Origin: Pseudomicrostroma phylloplanum | Taxonomy: Eukaryota; Basidiomycota; Exobasidiomycetes; Microstromatales | NCBI GenBank assembly: GCA_039545275.1 | Contig: BCHS01000015.1 | Location: forward strand, 414,142 to 478,141 | Direction of reading: 5' to 3' | Length of the DNA: 64,000 bases | Shown: piece by piece, positions 44,529 to 54,845 of the stretch | Position numbering within the stretch: the first letter of the stretch is position 1 | Layout: each line of letters starts with the position of its first letter | Translations under genes and position numbers: made by a program | The notes under the pieces: generated by a model | Seen by the model: only the letters and a program-made list of their open reading frames with translations | Database searches by the model: none | What the model was told of the DNA's origin: nothing

Positions 44529-45723
44529 AGACGGGCGTCGATGCTGTAGAGCCAGATGATGTACATAGTAGAGCCCCGTTCACATTGCCGTCCAGGCGAT
44601 TATCAATTGCATACCACCTGCTGCTTGCCATTTCGGCGACTGTCACTTCGATCAATCTTGCAGTGAGATCGCGGAATCACATGTACGGCTGGCTGAATCG
44701 TCCTCTGAAAACCGAGCTCTTCGGACCCGACAATGCTTCCGTAGAGTGGACCCGGTGCACCTGAGCCTGCAACAATGATGCTGGCTGAGCCACTGCCCGG
44801 CCACTCACAGACATCGACGCGAGCCCGACGTACTCGAGCAGCTGAACGTCCGGCATCACCTGCCGTTCCGTCGAGCGTACCCTCGAGGCTCGTCGAGCTG
44901 CAGCGCGGACCACCATGCAGCGGAGAAGAATGGCTTGCTGTTGAGCGCGCGCGCGCTCGCGCCTTCGCCCCCGAGCTGGGTATATAATCCTGCGCTGAGC
45001 CCCGAACCCCACTTCTTTCTTCTTCATACTTGTCAGTATCTCACAACGGGGGAGTAAGGAAGCTCAATCACAGTACAGTCTCACTAACACCTCGTCCCTT
45101 CTCTGGCCTCTACCATCACCATCCACAGACCTTTTGATCCCCTCTCTTTCCACTAACATGGAGGGGCCCTTCCCCCCGCGGCTCGGAAACCTTTCGAGGT
45201 CTTCTGCGAGTCCTTCCCCATTGCACGACGGGTGAAGGGGGAGAGGCGAAGTCGGCTCTGTCGGCCTCGGTCAGAGAATCTTTAGCCTGCCCTCCGGCCT
45301 CCTTCGGGAGGTGGGATTTGGGCAACTTTTTCATCACTTTACGCCATGAGGTAGATCATGTGCTTCGGGGTTACCCGTGAAGGAGGATGGCAAGGCGATG
45401 TAGAGAGTGGGACCTTGTTTCGACTGTTCTTTCCTGCAATGCTATGCTGTCTTATACCTTGAGTTCTTGTGCATCGTCGGTCTCTTTGTCTTGCGTGATC
45501 AGGAGTGGTAGGGCTTGCTGAGCCCTCAGCGTGTATTCGTACCCCACTTCCCCTGGTACGTCTCAACGCAGTCCAGACGTGAGCCGAGCTGGGCTGACAG
45601 GTCTCGCGACGCCCAAGCAGTTGTATGATCAGTCTTCACGAGGCAGTAAGGATCAAGGATGAGAGGATGTTTCTCATTGTAGTAGCTCTCGCTAGGCAGG
45701 CAATCGCTGGTTGCAGCGCGAGC
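44529..45723. other. 1.2-kb region with an orphan TATA promoter
   Basis: Convergent region between the FH3-type gene and the aldolase gene. A strong TATATAAT at 44981 on the plus strand is followed by a pyrimidine-rich stretch and an ATG at 45160 that opens only 25 codons. I see no longer coding sequence that could belong to this promoter; see findings. Confidence 0.4.
44981..44988 (+). promoter_or_regulatory. TATA box without an evident protein gene downstream
   Basis: TATATAAT directly after a GC-rich stretch with a GCGC run. The sequence 20-60 bases downstream is CT-rich, as at many fungal start sites. Confidence 0.5.
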
Positions 45724-46760
45724 TTAATACCCTCCGCCTCCTCCTGACACAGCATCCCCCGCTGCTCCCCCAGCCCCAGCCCCAGCCCCAGCCCTATTGC
45801 TGCTCTCCTTGCCAGCCAGCACCGCTCTTGTCCCGCTCAATCCAAACCGATCCGCGCCATTGGACCACATCTTCACCAGGTCTGGCCACGTACGCACTCC
45901 ACCCGAGGCCTTGACAGAGACGTCGTATGGAGATGCTACGTGATACATCAGCCTGATGGCATCGGCCGTCGCTCCACCGGCTGCAGAGAAGCCTGAGGAG
46001 CGGAGGTTCAGATGAAGTTAGTGTTGCACGTCAGCTTCGGTGGGGATAGGAGATCGCTGAGCAGCGGTGACACTCACCAGTCGAAGTCTTGACAAAGGCA
46101 GCCCCTGCCAGACACGCTACGAGCGAGCTAGCAGCGATCTCCTCTCGCGTGAGCGTAGCAGACTCCAGAATGACTCTGCGGTCGTGACAAGGTGGCTTGA
46201 AGGATCAGTATCAGCCGGCCGATGGACCTTCTACCCTGCTGGACTCACTTGACTTTGCTTCCCTTTGCAGCCTCAACTACACCCCGTACGTCAGACCACA
46301 GCTCGTCCCACTTGCCTTCCTTCACAAGTCCCACATTCTGCACCATGTCTATCTCTGCAGCTCCGTCCTCGACAGCCTGCTTGGTCTCCTTTGCTTTGGA
46401 GTAGCTCGATGCATTGCCATGTGGGAAGCCAACAGTACAGATGGGCAAGGGTCGTGCCTTTGTGGCTCCTGCTTGCTGCTGCTCAGCACGTACGCCGGCC
46501 AATGTGTCATGAACGAGTCGTACGTAGCTAGAGGGAACGCAGACTGTCTTTGCGCCCAGCTCCACAGCCTCCAGTGTAGCGGCGATGATCTCTTGGGAGG
46601 TGGCCGAGGGTGCGAGGAGAGTGTGATCCACCTGCCCAGCGATGTCCGATGGAAAGTCAGGCCGCGACAGGGGAGGGAGAGTATCTGGCAGTGAGGCGAT
46701 GAGGTGCTGGACTTGCGATGCAAGATCCGAAGGAGCCGACTGGCCGGCCATGGTCATCAC
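45724..46760 (-). CDS. Deoxyribose-phosphate aldolase
   Basis: Three exons from the right: 46760-46249, 46175-46078, 45992-45724; 292 residues; both donors GTGAGT. It is a class I aldolase of the DeoC/DERA family: 'QVDHTLLAPSATSQEI', 'AKTVCVPSSYVRLVHDTL', 'TVGFPHGNASSYSKAKET', 'AAEIDMVQNVG'. The Schiff-base lysine is Lys200 in 'AAFVKTSTG' (split by intron 2), and the second lysine is Lys231 in 'VKASGGVRT'. It cleaves 2-deoxyribose-5-phosphate to glyceraldehyde-3-phosphate and acetaldehyde in deoxynucleoside salvage. The C-terminus adds a glycine/alanine-rich tail that bacterial enzymes lack. The start may be Met1, Met2 or Met4 of a closely spaced group. It is head-to-head with the nitronate monooxygenase gene. 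Confidence 0.93.
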
Positions 46761-47294
46761 CAGTCTGGGCGAGATGGACAGAAGAGAACGCAGCAGGCTC
46801 TGTAGCTGGAAGACTCTGATCTCTCTTGGTGGTGGGTGCGCTTAGGTACAGACGGAAGCAGCAGCCAGAAGACCACGACCGGGGAAGCATCTCACATTGG
46901 CAATGGTCGAAATCATCCAACTTCCTCAGTCTACAGTCAATTGCACATATCGAGACGAGGATCGCTCCATTCGATGGGCTACGTGGGACTCATCTGAGCG
47001 CTTCTCGGGTCTGTCGGCGCCGTCGAGGTCAGGCGAGGCCTCCCCAGCCCTGCTCCCCCCGGAGTCCGAAGCCTGTCCGAGGCTGGTGGTCTGCTCCGGG
47101 CCAAAGGCGCGACCGGCAAAAGCCTTCCCCGCACTTTACTCGGCAATCGGCTGGCTTAACCAACAGACTCCTACCGAAGCGGCGTCGTCGTCCACCTTTC
47201 CATCCTTCCTCTCCCATCAAGCGCATTTCGCACTCCTTCGGATCTACATCAACCAACACACTACACTACAACCTCCCATCACCTCACACACAGC
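46761..47294. promoter_or_regulatory. Divergent promoter aldolase / nitronate monooxygenase
   Basis: 534 bases between head-to-head starts. It ends in a CA/CT-rich leader before the monooxygenase ATG. No TATA box seen. Confidence 0.45.
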
Positions 47295-48720
47295 ATGAGT
47301 GAGCCACTCCACGACACTGAGATGAAGGGACCCGCCCCTGGCGCAGGAGCTGGCGGTGAGCAGAAGATCAAGACGGCCTTCACAGAGCTCTTTGGCCTCA
47401 AGCACCCCATCTCCCTTGCCGGAATGAACGTCGCTGCTGGACCTGCTCTGGCTGCTGCCGTCACCAATGCTGGAGGGTGAGTGTTGATAGAGATCGGGGA
47501 GGTCGTCGCACTGGGTGGCGAGGCGAGGCTACGCAGCTGCCTGCATGGTTGGGATGGTCGTTTACAGCCTGCTCACCTACTGTCTCTCCTCTCTCATCCC
47601 CTCCCCTCGCCAGACTGGGAGTCATTGGAGGAGTAGGATACACCCCCAAGATGCTCAAAAAGAACATCGAGGAGCTCAAGGCTGACCTCAAGGACAAGAA
47701 CGCGCCTTTCGGTGTTGACCTCCTGCTTCCCAAGGTCGGAGGTAACGCCAGGAAGACCAACACTGACTACGTGAGCATTGAATTGGCAGGAGACAGCTGT
47801 CACAAGCTCTTTACTCACACCCTTCTCTCACACATCTGTCCCACGCAGACCGGTGGCAAGCTGATGGAGCTCGTTGACATCATCATTCAGGAGAAGGCAG
47901 CCCTGTTCATGTGAGTGGCGCGAAGACGACGCAGGGGGAGCACAAGTCACTTCTAGGTGGCGATACTGACGAGGGTTTTTTGCCTTGCCCGCCTCTTTAT
48001 AGCTGTGCTGTCGGTGTCCCACCTCCTGAGGTTGTCAAGAAGTTCCACGATGCCAAGATCCCAGTGGCAAACATCATTGGCCACCCCAAGCACGCCCCCA
48101 AGGCTCTCGAGGCAGGTTGCGACGTCATCATCTACCAGGGTGGTGAGGGCGGTGGCCATACCGGAGACGTACCTCTAAGTGTTCTGGGTCCCCGAGTGGT
48201 GGACATCTGCCGAGGCCACAAGAGCCCCTTGACAGGCAAGCAGGTTCTCACTCTGGCTGCTGGTGGTATCTGGAACGGCCGAGGTCTCGCTGCCGCTCTC
48301 ATGTACGGCTCAGACGGTGTCTGGGTTGGCACTCGCTTCGTCGCCTCGGAGGAGTCTGGCGCCCCCAGGAAGCACAAGGAGGCCGTCTTGACCTCGACGC
48401 ACGAGACCGACGTCCGCACTATCATCTTCACCGGTCGTCCCCTTCGAGTCAAGATGACACCCTATGTGCAGAAGTGGGAGTCGAAGCCCGATGAGATCAA
48501 GAAGCTCACCAGCCAGGGTATCGTCCCCGTCTACCACGACCTTGAGCACGACGACGAGGAGGGCACGGCGGAGCAGGGTGCTAGTGAGAGGTACCTGCTC
48601 GGCAAGTGTGCGGCCGTCATCGAGGACGTGCTGCCAGCAAAGACTATCGTGGACAACATGGTTAGCGAGGCCGTGGCTGCCCTTCAAGCTGGTGCTCAGA
48701 GTCTTGGCTCGAAGTTGTAA
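47295..48720 (+). CDS. Nitronate monooxygenase (2-nitropropane dioxygenase family)
   Basis: Four exons, 47295-47476, 47614-47770, 47849-47910, 48003-48720; 372 residues. It is an FMN-dependent TIM barrel of the nitronate monooxygenase family: 'LKHPISLAGMNVAAGPALAAAVTNAGGLGVIGG' spans intron 1 (family form 'hPIiqapMagvs...ls'), then 'PFGVDLLLP', 'VPPPEVVKKFHDAKIPV', 'GCDVIIYQGGEGGGHTG' (phosphate/FMN loop with His), 'TLAAGGIWNGRGLAAALMYGSDGVWVGTRFVAS' and 'TGRPLRV'. It oxidises toxic propionate-3-nitronate or nitroalkanes. It lacks signal peptide and membrane segments. Splicing restores the barrel at each junction, including the 'ALFICAVGVPPPE' join across intron 3, which supports the model. 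Confidence 0.92.
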
Positions 48721-49118
48721 AAAGGACATGTCAGCAATATGTGCTACAGAAGCGATAGTGTTCAGTAGCTTGTGTCTCTCATAGCTTGGCAAATGTCATG
48801 GTTTGGAACATCCTTGGGTGAGGGCTGTGAGCAGTGCGTACAGTACAATGCAGAGGCGCGGGCGTTGCGCCTCGGCGCTTGTGCCCGGCATCGCGGTGCC
48901 AAAATTTTGACGAGGCCCGCTTTCCGTTCTTCCTGCCGCCAATGTCCTAACCTGAGCTTCTGGGTAGCATTCATACCTGCCACCCTGCTACCTCCTTCCA
49001 GCTGCTCATCCTCTTTCCTTTCCTCATCATTGTCACCACATCCAGCTTCCACAGCCGTTAGCCTGTGTGCTTGCGCGTCCTTCTGCTCCCACATCTTCCT
49101 CTACCTCGCGCCGCCGCC
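48721..49118. promoter_or_regulatory. KRE33 promoter region
   Basis: 398 bases after the monooxygenase stop. It ends in a pyrimidine-rich leader and a good ATG context (GCCGCCGCCATGA). No gene inside. Confidence 0.45.
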
Positions 49119-52100
49119 ATGAGGAAGCAGCTGGATCCGCGGATCCAGACGCTGATTCGCACCAATGTGGCCACCCATCATCGCTCCTTCTTCGTCTTGG
49201 TCGGCGATCGAGCCCGTGACCAGGTCATCAACCTGCATCTCCTCCTCTCACAAGCTCGTCATACAGCCCGTCCGAATGTCTTGTGGTGTTACAAGAAGGA
49301 CCTGGGTTTCACTACACATCGGAAGAAGCGTGAAGCCAAGATCAAGAGGGATATCAAGAGGGGCATCAGAGAGAAGGGCGACAGCCAAGATCCCTTTGAG
49401 CTCTTCGTGGGAACGACCGACATCAGGTATTGCTACTACAAGGATACCCCAAAGATTCTGGGACGGACATTCGGCATGCTCATCCTGCAAGACTTTGAGG
49501 CTATGACTCCCAACATGCTCGCCAGGACAATCGAGACTGTCGAGGGTGGTGGGATCGTCGTACTCATGCTGCGAACCATGAGCAGTCTGCGTCAGCTCTA
49601 CTCCGTTGGAATGGACGTCCACTCCAAGTACCGCTCTACAATGGACCCATCTGAGCCAGTGGCCCGCTTCAACGAACGCTTCTTGCTCTCCCTTGGAGCA
49701 AATTCAGACACCCTCTTCCTCGATGACGAGCTCAATGTGCTTCCGCTCAGTCGAGGCAAAGACATCAAAGCAGGTGAAGACTTGCCTTCCACCTCCAACC
49801 CAGACACTGTGGCGTTGAACAAGCTCAAGGAGGAAGTCGGGGAGGAAGGCGTTGGTGTCACTGAGCTCGTCAAGTCTTGCAAGACGCTCGATCAGGCCAA
49901 GTCGCTTTTGACGATCCTCGACATCTTGTCATCCTCTTCCCTATCATCCACCGTCTCTCTCACTGCTGCTCGAGGCAGAGGAAAGTCAGCCCTGCTGGGC
50001 CTAGCTATGGCGGCTTCCATTGCCCACGGCTACTCGAACATCTTCGTCACTTCTCCCTCTCCAGAGAACCTCAAGACCCTTTTCGAATTCTTGTTCAAGG
50101 GTCTTGCTGTCCTTGGCTATGAAGAAGTCTCTGACTGGTCATTGCAGCGAGGCACAGGAGAATGGAAGGACGTCGTTGTGAGGGTCAACGTCTTCCGCAA
50201 TTCGAGACAGACGATCCAGTACATCGACCCTGCGGACTCTCACGTCCTCGGGCAAGCCGAGCTCGTTGTGATCGACGAAGCTGCTGCCATACCATTGCCT
50301 CTGGTGAGGAAGCTCATCGGGCCTTACCTGGTCTTCCTAAGCAGTACGATTAATGGGTACGAAGGGACCGGAAGGAGTCTGTCGCTGAAGCTCATCCAGC
50401 AGCTCAGAGAGAGCGCAAGCAAGGGCCAACCTATCAAGGCTGGACAGGATGACGAGGAAGCACTCACAGTAGCAAGCACAAGCAAGAAGGGGCTTGACTC
50501 TTCTGCTGCCCCTTCGACGAGTGCGACTACTCTGCGTACGCTCAAGGAGATCACTTTGAACGAGCCTATCAGGTACTCCCGAGGAGACAACATCGAGTCA
50601 TGGCTGAATCAGCTGCTCTGCCTTGACGCATCGTTGGCAAGCACATCGTCCAAGAGAGCGCCTACCTCTCCGCATCCTTCCAAGTGCGATCTCTTCTTGG
50701 TCAACCGCGATGCACTGTTTTCGTACCACCCAGCTTCGGAACTCTTCCTGCAGAAGATGATGGCCCTATATGTCTCGAGTCACTACAAAAATTCGCCAAA
50801 TGACCTGCAATTGATGTCAGATGCTCCTTCGCACAGGCTCTTTGTCCTCTTGGGTCCTCCCACTGAAGGCGGAGGGCTCCCTGAGCCTCTTGCGGTCTTG
50901 CAAGTATCCCTAGAGGGCAACATCGCTAGACAGTCTGTCCTCTCATCTCTGTCTCGAGGCGAGCGCTCGTCTGGCGACCTCATCCCATGGACTCTGTCGC
51001 AGCAGTTCCAAGACTTCGACTTTGCCTCGCTCAATGGTGTACGCGTGGTACGCCTGGCGGTCAACCCGCAATACGCTCAAAGTGGATACGGCAGCAGAGC
51101 GATCGAGTGTTTGCGGAGCTACTTTGCCGGTGATTTGACAGACGAAGACGCTATCGCCGAGAGGGAGGCAAAAGCACTGTCAAGTGGCGAGGAGAGCTTT
51201 TCTGCCATCGCTGCTAGGTCTTCGAAGACTATCGGCGGGGACAGTCTCCAATCTGAGACTATCGCTTTGCGGGATGCAGCCCGTATGCCTGCCTTGCTAC
51301 AGCGCCTCTCAGATCGCAGGCCGGAGCAGATCGACTGGCTGGGTGTCTCCTTTGGCCTCACGCCGCCGCTGTTCAGGTTCTGGAAGAAGAATGGCTACAC
51401 ACCCCTCTACATTCGCCAGACCGCAAACGACCTCACTGGTGAATACACTACCGTCATGCTCCGCGGTCCCAGTCCTATCGCATCAGGCGTGGGTGACCTC
51501 GCCTGGCTCGGCGAGTTCGCAAAGGATTTCCGCAGACGCTTCAATAGCCTTCTCAGCTTCAGGTTCCGGGACTTTGCTGCCAGTTCAGCATTGAGTATTC
51601 TCGAGGCCGCAACGTCCGGCGTACGTGCCACGAGCACTGCAGAGGTGGATGAGAGCGACATCCTGACTGCTCAGGAGATTCACCACTTGCTGACGGCGTT
51701 CGATCTCAAGCGTCTCGAGGCCTTCGGAAACAACATGCTCGACTATTCGGTCGTCTTGGACCTTTTCCCACCTCTCGCCTCTCTCTACTTTGGCGGGAGA
51801 ATCCGCTCCAGCGACGAAGACGGAGATGCCTCCGGAGCAGCAGGCGTGCCATCGCAGCCAGAGGCGGAGCTGCCCATTCTCAAGCTTTCAGCACTGCAAG
51901 CGGCCTTGCTCCTCTCCATTGGTCTGCAGCGCAAGGATCCATCGGACGTCGCTGGTGCCGAATTCGGTCTGCCTGTGCAGCAAGGCGTAGCACTATTGGC
52001 CAAGGGAGTGCGGCGCATCCTTCTATGCCTACGCAGAGTCGAGAGAAGAGACGTGGGTCAGGGCGTGATCCTGGAGCAGGAGGCGGCAAGGCGCGCTGCG

Positions 52101-52610
52101 CCTGCATCCAACAAGCTCGGCAGGAAGATCGGCTTGAGCATTGAGGAGGAGCTGGAAGAGGCTGGCAGACTGGAGGGTGTCAAGAGGAAAGCCGCCGAGC
52201 AGCAGGCCGGGCCTCTCAACGCCATCGAAGACGACGACGACGGGGACGACGAGGAAGACGAAGACATGGACGCTACGGCTGCTTCGGCATCTTTGCTTCC
52301 CGCCTCAGCTCCGCCGGCGGCGGCAGCGCTAGATGCGTCTGACCTATCAGCATTCGACGTCTCCTCTCTTCCTGCCGGTGGGTGGGAGGAAGCCGAAGCC
52401 CGAGTAAGGGCACTGCAGCGCGCGCGAGAGGAGGGAAGGAGCGAAGAAGAGATCAAGAGGCTCAGTACGGTCGTGAGTGTGAGGAAAGCAGGCGAAGAGA
52501 ATGGGGCTCACAAGGAGCGGACTAGCAGCGGAAGCAATGGCACTGGAAAGAAGCGCAAGGAGACTCGCAGTGGTGGTAGCGGCGGGTCGTCAAAGAAGGG
52601 GCGGAGGTAA
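49119..52610 (+). CDS. KRE33: RNA cytidine acetyltransferase (Kre33/NAT10)
   Basis: Single exon, 1163 residues. Starts 'MRKQLDPRIQTLIRTNVATHHRSFFVLVGDR', the highly conserved family N-terminus (TmcA N domain). A helicase-like ATPase follows: Walker A 'ARGRGKSALLGLAMA' near residue 285 and Walker B 'VVIDEAAAIPLPLV' near 383. The GNAT acetyltransferase core near 645-665 has 'VVRLAVNPQYAQSGYGSRAIECL' with the acetyl-CoA loop. The C-terminal RNA-binding domain contains 'KRLEAFGNNMLDYSVVLDLFPPLASLYF', and a Lys-rich nuclear/nucleolar tail follows. It makes N4-acetylcytidine in 18S rRNA and tRNA and is needed for small-subunit assembly. Length is near that of yeast Kre33 (1056), with a longer acidic/basic tail. 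An in-frame Met 18 codons upstream was rejected on conservation and context. Confidence 0.96.
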   Translation: MRKQLDPRIQTLIRTNVATHHRSFFVLVGDRARDQVINLHLLLSQARHTARPNVLWCYKKDLGFTTHRKKREAKIKRDIKRGIREKGDSQDPFELFVGTTDIRYCYYKDTPKILGRTFGMLILQDFEAMTPNMLARTIETVEGGGIVVLMLRTMSSLRQLYSVGMDVHSKYRSTMDPSEPVARFNERFLLSLGANSDTLFLDDELNVLPLSRGKDIKAGEDLPSTSNPDTVALNKLKEEVGEEGVGVTELVKSCKTLDQAKSLLTILDILSSSSLSSTVSLTAARGRGKSALLGLAMAASIAHGYSNIFVTSPSPENLKTLFEFLFKGLAVLGYEEVSDWSLQRGTGEWKDVVVRVNVFRNSRQTIQYIDPADSHVLGQAELVVIDEAAAIPLPLVRKLIGPYLVFLSSTINGYEGTGRSLSLKLIQQLRESASKGQPIKAGQDDEEALTVASTSKKGLDSSAAPSTSATTLRTLKEITLNEPIRYSRGDNIESWLNQLLCLDASLASTSSKRAPTSPHPSKCDLFLVNRDALFSYHPASELFLQKMMALYVSSHYKNSPNDLQLMSDAPSHRLFVLLGPPTEGGGLPEPLAVLQVSLEGNIARQSVLSSLSRGERSSGDLIPWTLSQQFQDFDFASLNGVRVVRLAVNPQYAQSGYGSRAIECLRSYFAGDLTDEDAIAEREAKALSSGEESFSAIAARSSKTIGGDSLQSETIALRDAARMPALLQRLSDRRPEQIDWLGVSFGLTPPLFRFWKKNGYTPLYIRQTANDLTGEYTTVMLRGPSPIASGVGDLAWLGEFAKDFRRRFNSLLSFRFRDFAASSALSILEAATSGVRATSTAEVDESDILTAQEIHHLLTAFDLKRLEAFGNNMLDYSVVLDLFPPLASLYFGGRIRSSDEDGDASGAAGVPSQPEAELPILKLSALQAALLLSIGLQRKDPSDVAGAEFGLPVQQGVALLAKGVRRILLCLRRVERRDVGQGVILEQEAARRAAPASNKLGRKIGLSIEEELEEAGRLEGVKRKAAEQQAGPLNAIEDDDDGDDEEDEDMDATAASASLLPASAPPAAAALDASDLSAFDVSSLPAGGWEEAEARVRALQRAREEGRSEEEIKRLSTVVSVRKAGEENGAHKERTSSGSNGTGKKRKETRSGGSGGSSKKGRR

Positions 52611-53153
52611 TATAGCCAAATCTTGTAGCCATTCATGATCGATCTGTGTCTCTTAGGACGAACTCTTTGCGATTGAGGCGACGGCTGCAATGAAACATCA
52701 GTCTGACTGTAGGCTGCCAATTGCTCACTGCCATTAGAGCTCACCTCTGTTAAACATTGCTCGCAGCTGTCTGATGCTCTCCGCTATCAGAGCATCCAGT
52801 GTAGCCCTCCTCGACTGGAGACAGCTCACTCTTCTCACAAGAAGCAGCCTCGTCGGAATTGGATAGGAGATGCAGCATGACTGGTGAAATACTCGGTACA
52901 TCACAGTCAGGCGAACGGTGCACGCACGGGCCCGGTCATATCGACCGGAAGGAGTCAAGCTCCGAGCTCAGGGCGCAGCTCGCACACTACAAGAGAATTC
53001 GTCGTGCATTCCCATCACAACATCCCACCACGAATACAAAGCCCTCACTACCAAGACTCTTCGACGTCGCTCGCCGCATACATGACAACGGACAGCTGTG
53101 CTATCTCACATACATCTGACAGCTGCCCAGACGGCTGAAAATCAAGCACTGCC
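52611..53153. other. Left edge of accessory island
   Basis: 543 bases after KRE33 with no convincing gene. Two mutually overlapping minus-strand frames near 52650-52880 and a plus-strand frame 52865-53119 are open but lack recognisable features. Confidence 0.35.
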
Positions 53154-54073
53154 ATGATGCCCTCATCGAGTCCCGCTGCACCCTCTGCCACTCAGCCACC
53201 TGCCGTTGAGGACGCTTTCTCTCCTGTGCACACTGCACTAGCTACCATGGCGCTGAACGACAGCAAGGCGCCGGAATAGACGATCCAGTCTAACGCTTCG
53301 ATCACGCCAGCTTCGGGTCTGACGCCCTCGATTCTGCCCGACTCGTCGACTACGACTGCGACTGGACCCCCGCCTCTTTCTGCCGCTCCTTTAATCCCCA
53401 GGTCTGGATCCAATTCTGCTACCGCAGGAACACTAAGTCCCACGGCTGCGACGGCAACACCTTCCGATGCTACTGCTACGTCTGAGGAAGCTGCCCCGCC
53501 TCGACGCTACGTGCCAAACCTGTCCATGCTCCCTAGGTCATGGCGTTGGCAGCTCGCCCCAACACCCGCGCCTGCACGGCCAAGAAGCAGTGGCCTGTGC
53601 CGGAGGCCCTCGTGGGGGGTGGTAAGAGGTATCCCACCCCTCCCCCCCAACAGTTCATACCCTTGGAAGAAGCTATTGCGATGGGAGCAGTTGGTGATGA
53701 TCGACCTGGCAGACCTCCTCTGACGGTCGGTCCCAGTGAGCGAGGGCGCCAAGCTGCAAGCGAACGAGAGGCGAAGAGGAAACAAGTCAAAGAGGAGAAG
53801 AGAAGGAAGAGGGAGTGACACTGGCAGGACACCAAGGAGGAGAGGAAGCAGAAGGCGGACGAGAGGAAGAAGGGCAAGCGGGAGGGACAGAAGGATCAGG
53901 ACGATGATGGGAAAGACATGGATGCTCACCACAGCGACTGCAACTGCTCCGACAATTTCGACGACGATTTCGACGACTGCTCTGACGATGAATATGAAGA
54001 CGAAATGGGGGAGGTATATCGTCGAAGCTTTGGCGGGATGCAAGCTCTTGTAGCTCCTATAGATCAAACCTGA
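53154..54073 (+). pseudogene. Probably decaying gene, low-complexity then acidic C-terminus
   Basis: Coding-like sequence runs through this stretch but no single frame carries it. The first part (ATG ATG at 53154) is Ser/Thr/Pro/Ala-rich; a TAG at 53277 interrupts it but would be removed by a 63-base intron 53226-53288 (GTGCAC...CCAG, phase 0). Around 53.52-53.54 kb the coding frame shifts. The continuation ('KRYPTPPPQQFIPLEEAIAMG', then a Lys/Glu/Arg coil) meets TGA at 53816 and runs on in the same frame into a basic, then acidic Cys/Asp-rich end ('DNFDDDFDDCSDDEYEDEMG'). A 42-base removal would bypass that TGA, shorter than the introns seen elsewhere in this window. I read it as a gene with a frameshift and a nonsense change. 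No family recognised. Confidence 0.4.
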
Positions 54074-54076
54074 GTC

Positions 54077-54400
54077 ATGCCACTCCATGTGTCACAGCCC
54101 GAACGTTTGCTTGTCATGTGGGGGACGGGGGCCAGCTGCTCCTCCGTCGCCATTGCTCCTATCGAACGGTATCTTGCCACCAGGACGAAGTCAAGCAGAG
54201 GTTCAGTTCTGCCCTCGGCGCAGGAGGCTGTGCAAGCTCGACATGGCCGAAATCTCCGTGATGATGCCATCAGAGGTGAGGGTGACGAAAGCAATCAGGG
54301 CAACGGCAAAGTTCACACGCCGGAAGTGAATGGGCAATACGCTCCGGAGCAACAAGGACCGGAGCAACAGGGTCCAGAGCAACAGGGACCAGAGCAATAG
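54077..54400 (+). CDS. Hypothetical frame ending in QGPE repeats
   Basis: A 107-codon frame directly after the pseudogene and in the same phase. The first half is unremarkable; the end runs into the 15-bp minisatellite, giving repeated Glu-Gln-Gln-Gly-Pro until one repeat unit carries TAG instead of CAG. In another frame (54330-54539) the same repeat reads as Asn-Arg-Asp-Gln-Ser units without stops. Which frame, if any, is translated is unclear. It could be part of the same decayed gene. Confidence 0.25.
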   Translation: MPLHVSQPERLLVMWGTGASCSSVAIAPIERYLATRTKSSRGSVLPSAQEAVQARHGRNLRDDAIRGEGDESNQGNGKVHTPEVNGQYAPEQQGPEQQGPEQQGPEQ

Positions 54401-54465
54401 GGACCAGAGCAACAGGGACCAGAGCAATAGGGACCAGAGCAATAGGGACCAGAGCAATAGGGACC
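54346..54465. repeat. 15-bp minisatellite, eight units
   Basis: Eight tandem copies of a unit close to AGAGCAACAGGGACC, plus a partial ninth. Units differ by a few substitutions, mostly CAG versus TAG at one position: TAG in units 4, 6, 7 and 8, CAG in 2, 3 and 5. Confidence 0.95.
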
Positions 54466-54845
54466 GGAGCAAACACGCTCGAGGCATCAACTGGATTCGT
54501 CATAAGTCCGAAAGCGGTGCAGCCCCCTCAGGTACATAAGGCCTCCAGCGAGACATTCAGACCAATAACGCATCGCCACTCATCTCCCAACCTCGCCTTT
54601 CGAACGACCCACATCACTGATCTGAGGAACCGAAATTGCCACCTCTGCTCTCACCTACACACTCATCAGAAAAGGCTTCGCCCGCTCTTCCGAACCTCAT
54701 CGGTCTAATCCACTGTGCATGGTGAGAACACCAGGAGATGCATTGACAGCGAATGGCTCTCCTCTGACACTCCCCATTACGCAACAACACTTGCCTTATA
54801 GACGCCCAAGTATCTTGCTAAGGAACGAGGCGTGGGAACCTGTCT

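Noticed and set aside
52750..52878. 42-codon minus-strand acidic frame and an overlapping spliceable frame ending near 52655
   Set aside because: Both frames look mildly coding but conflict with each other and neither can be anchored to a family or promoter.
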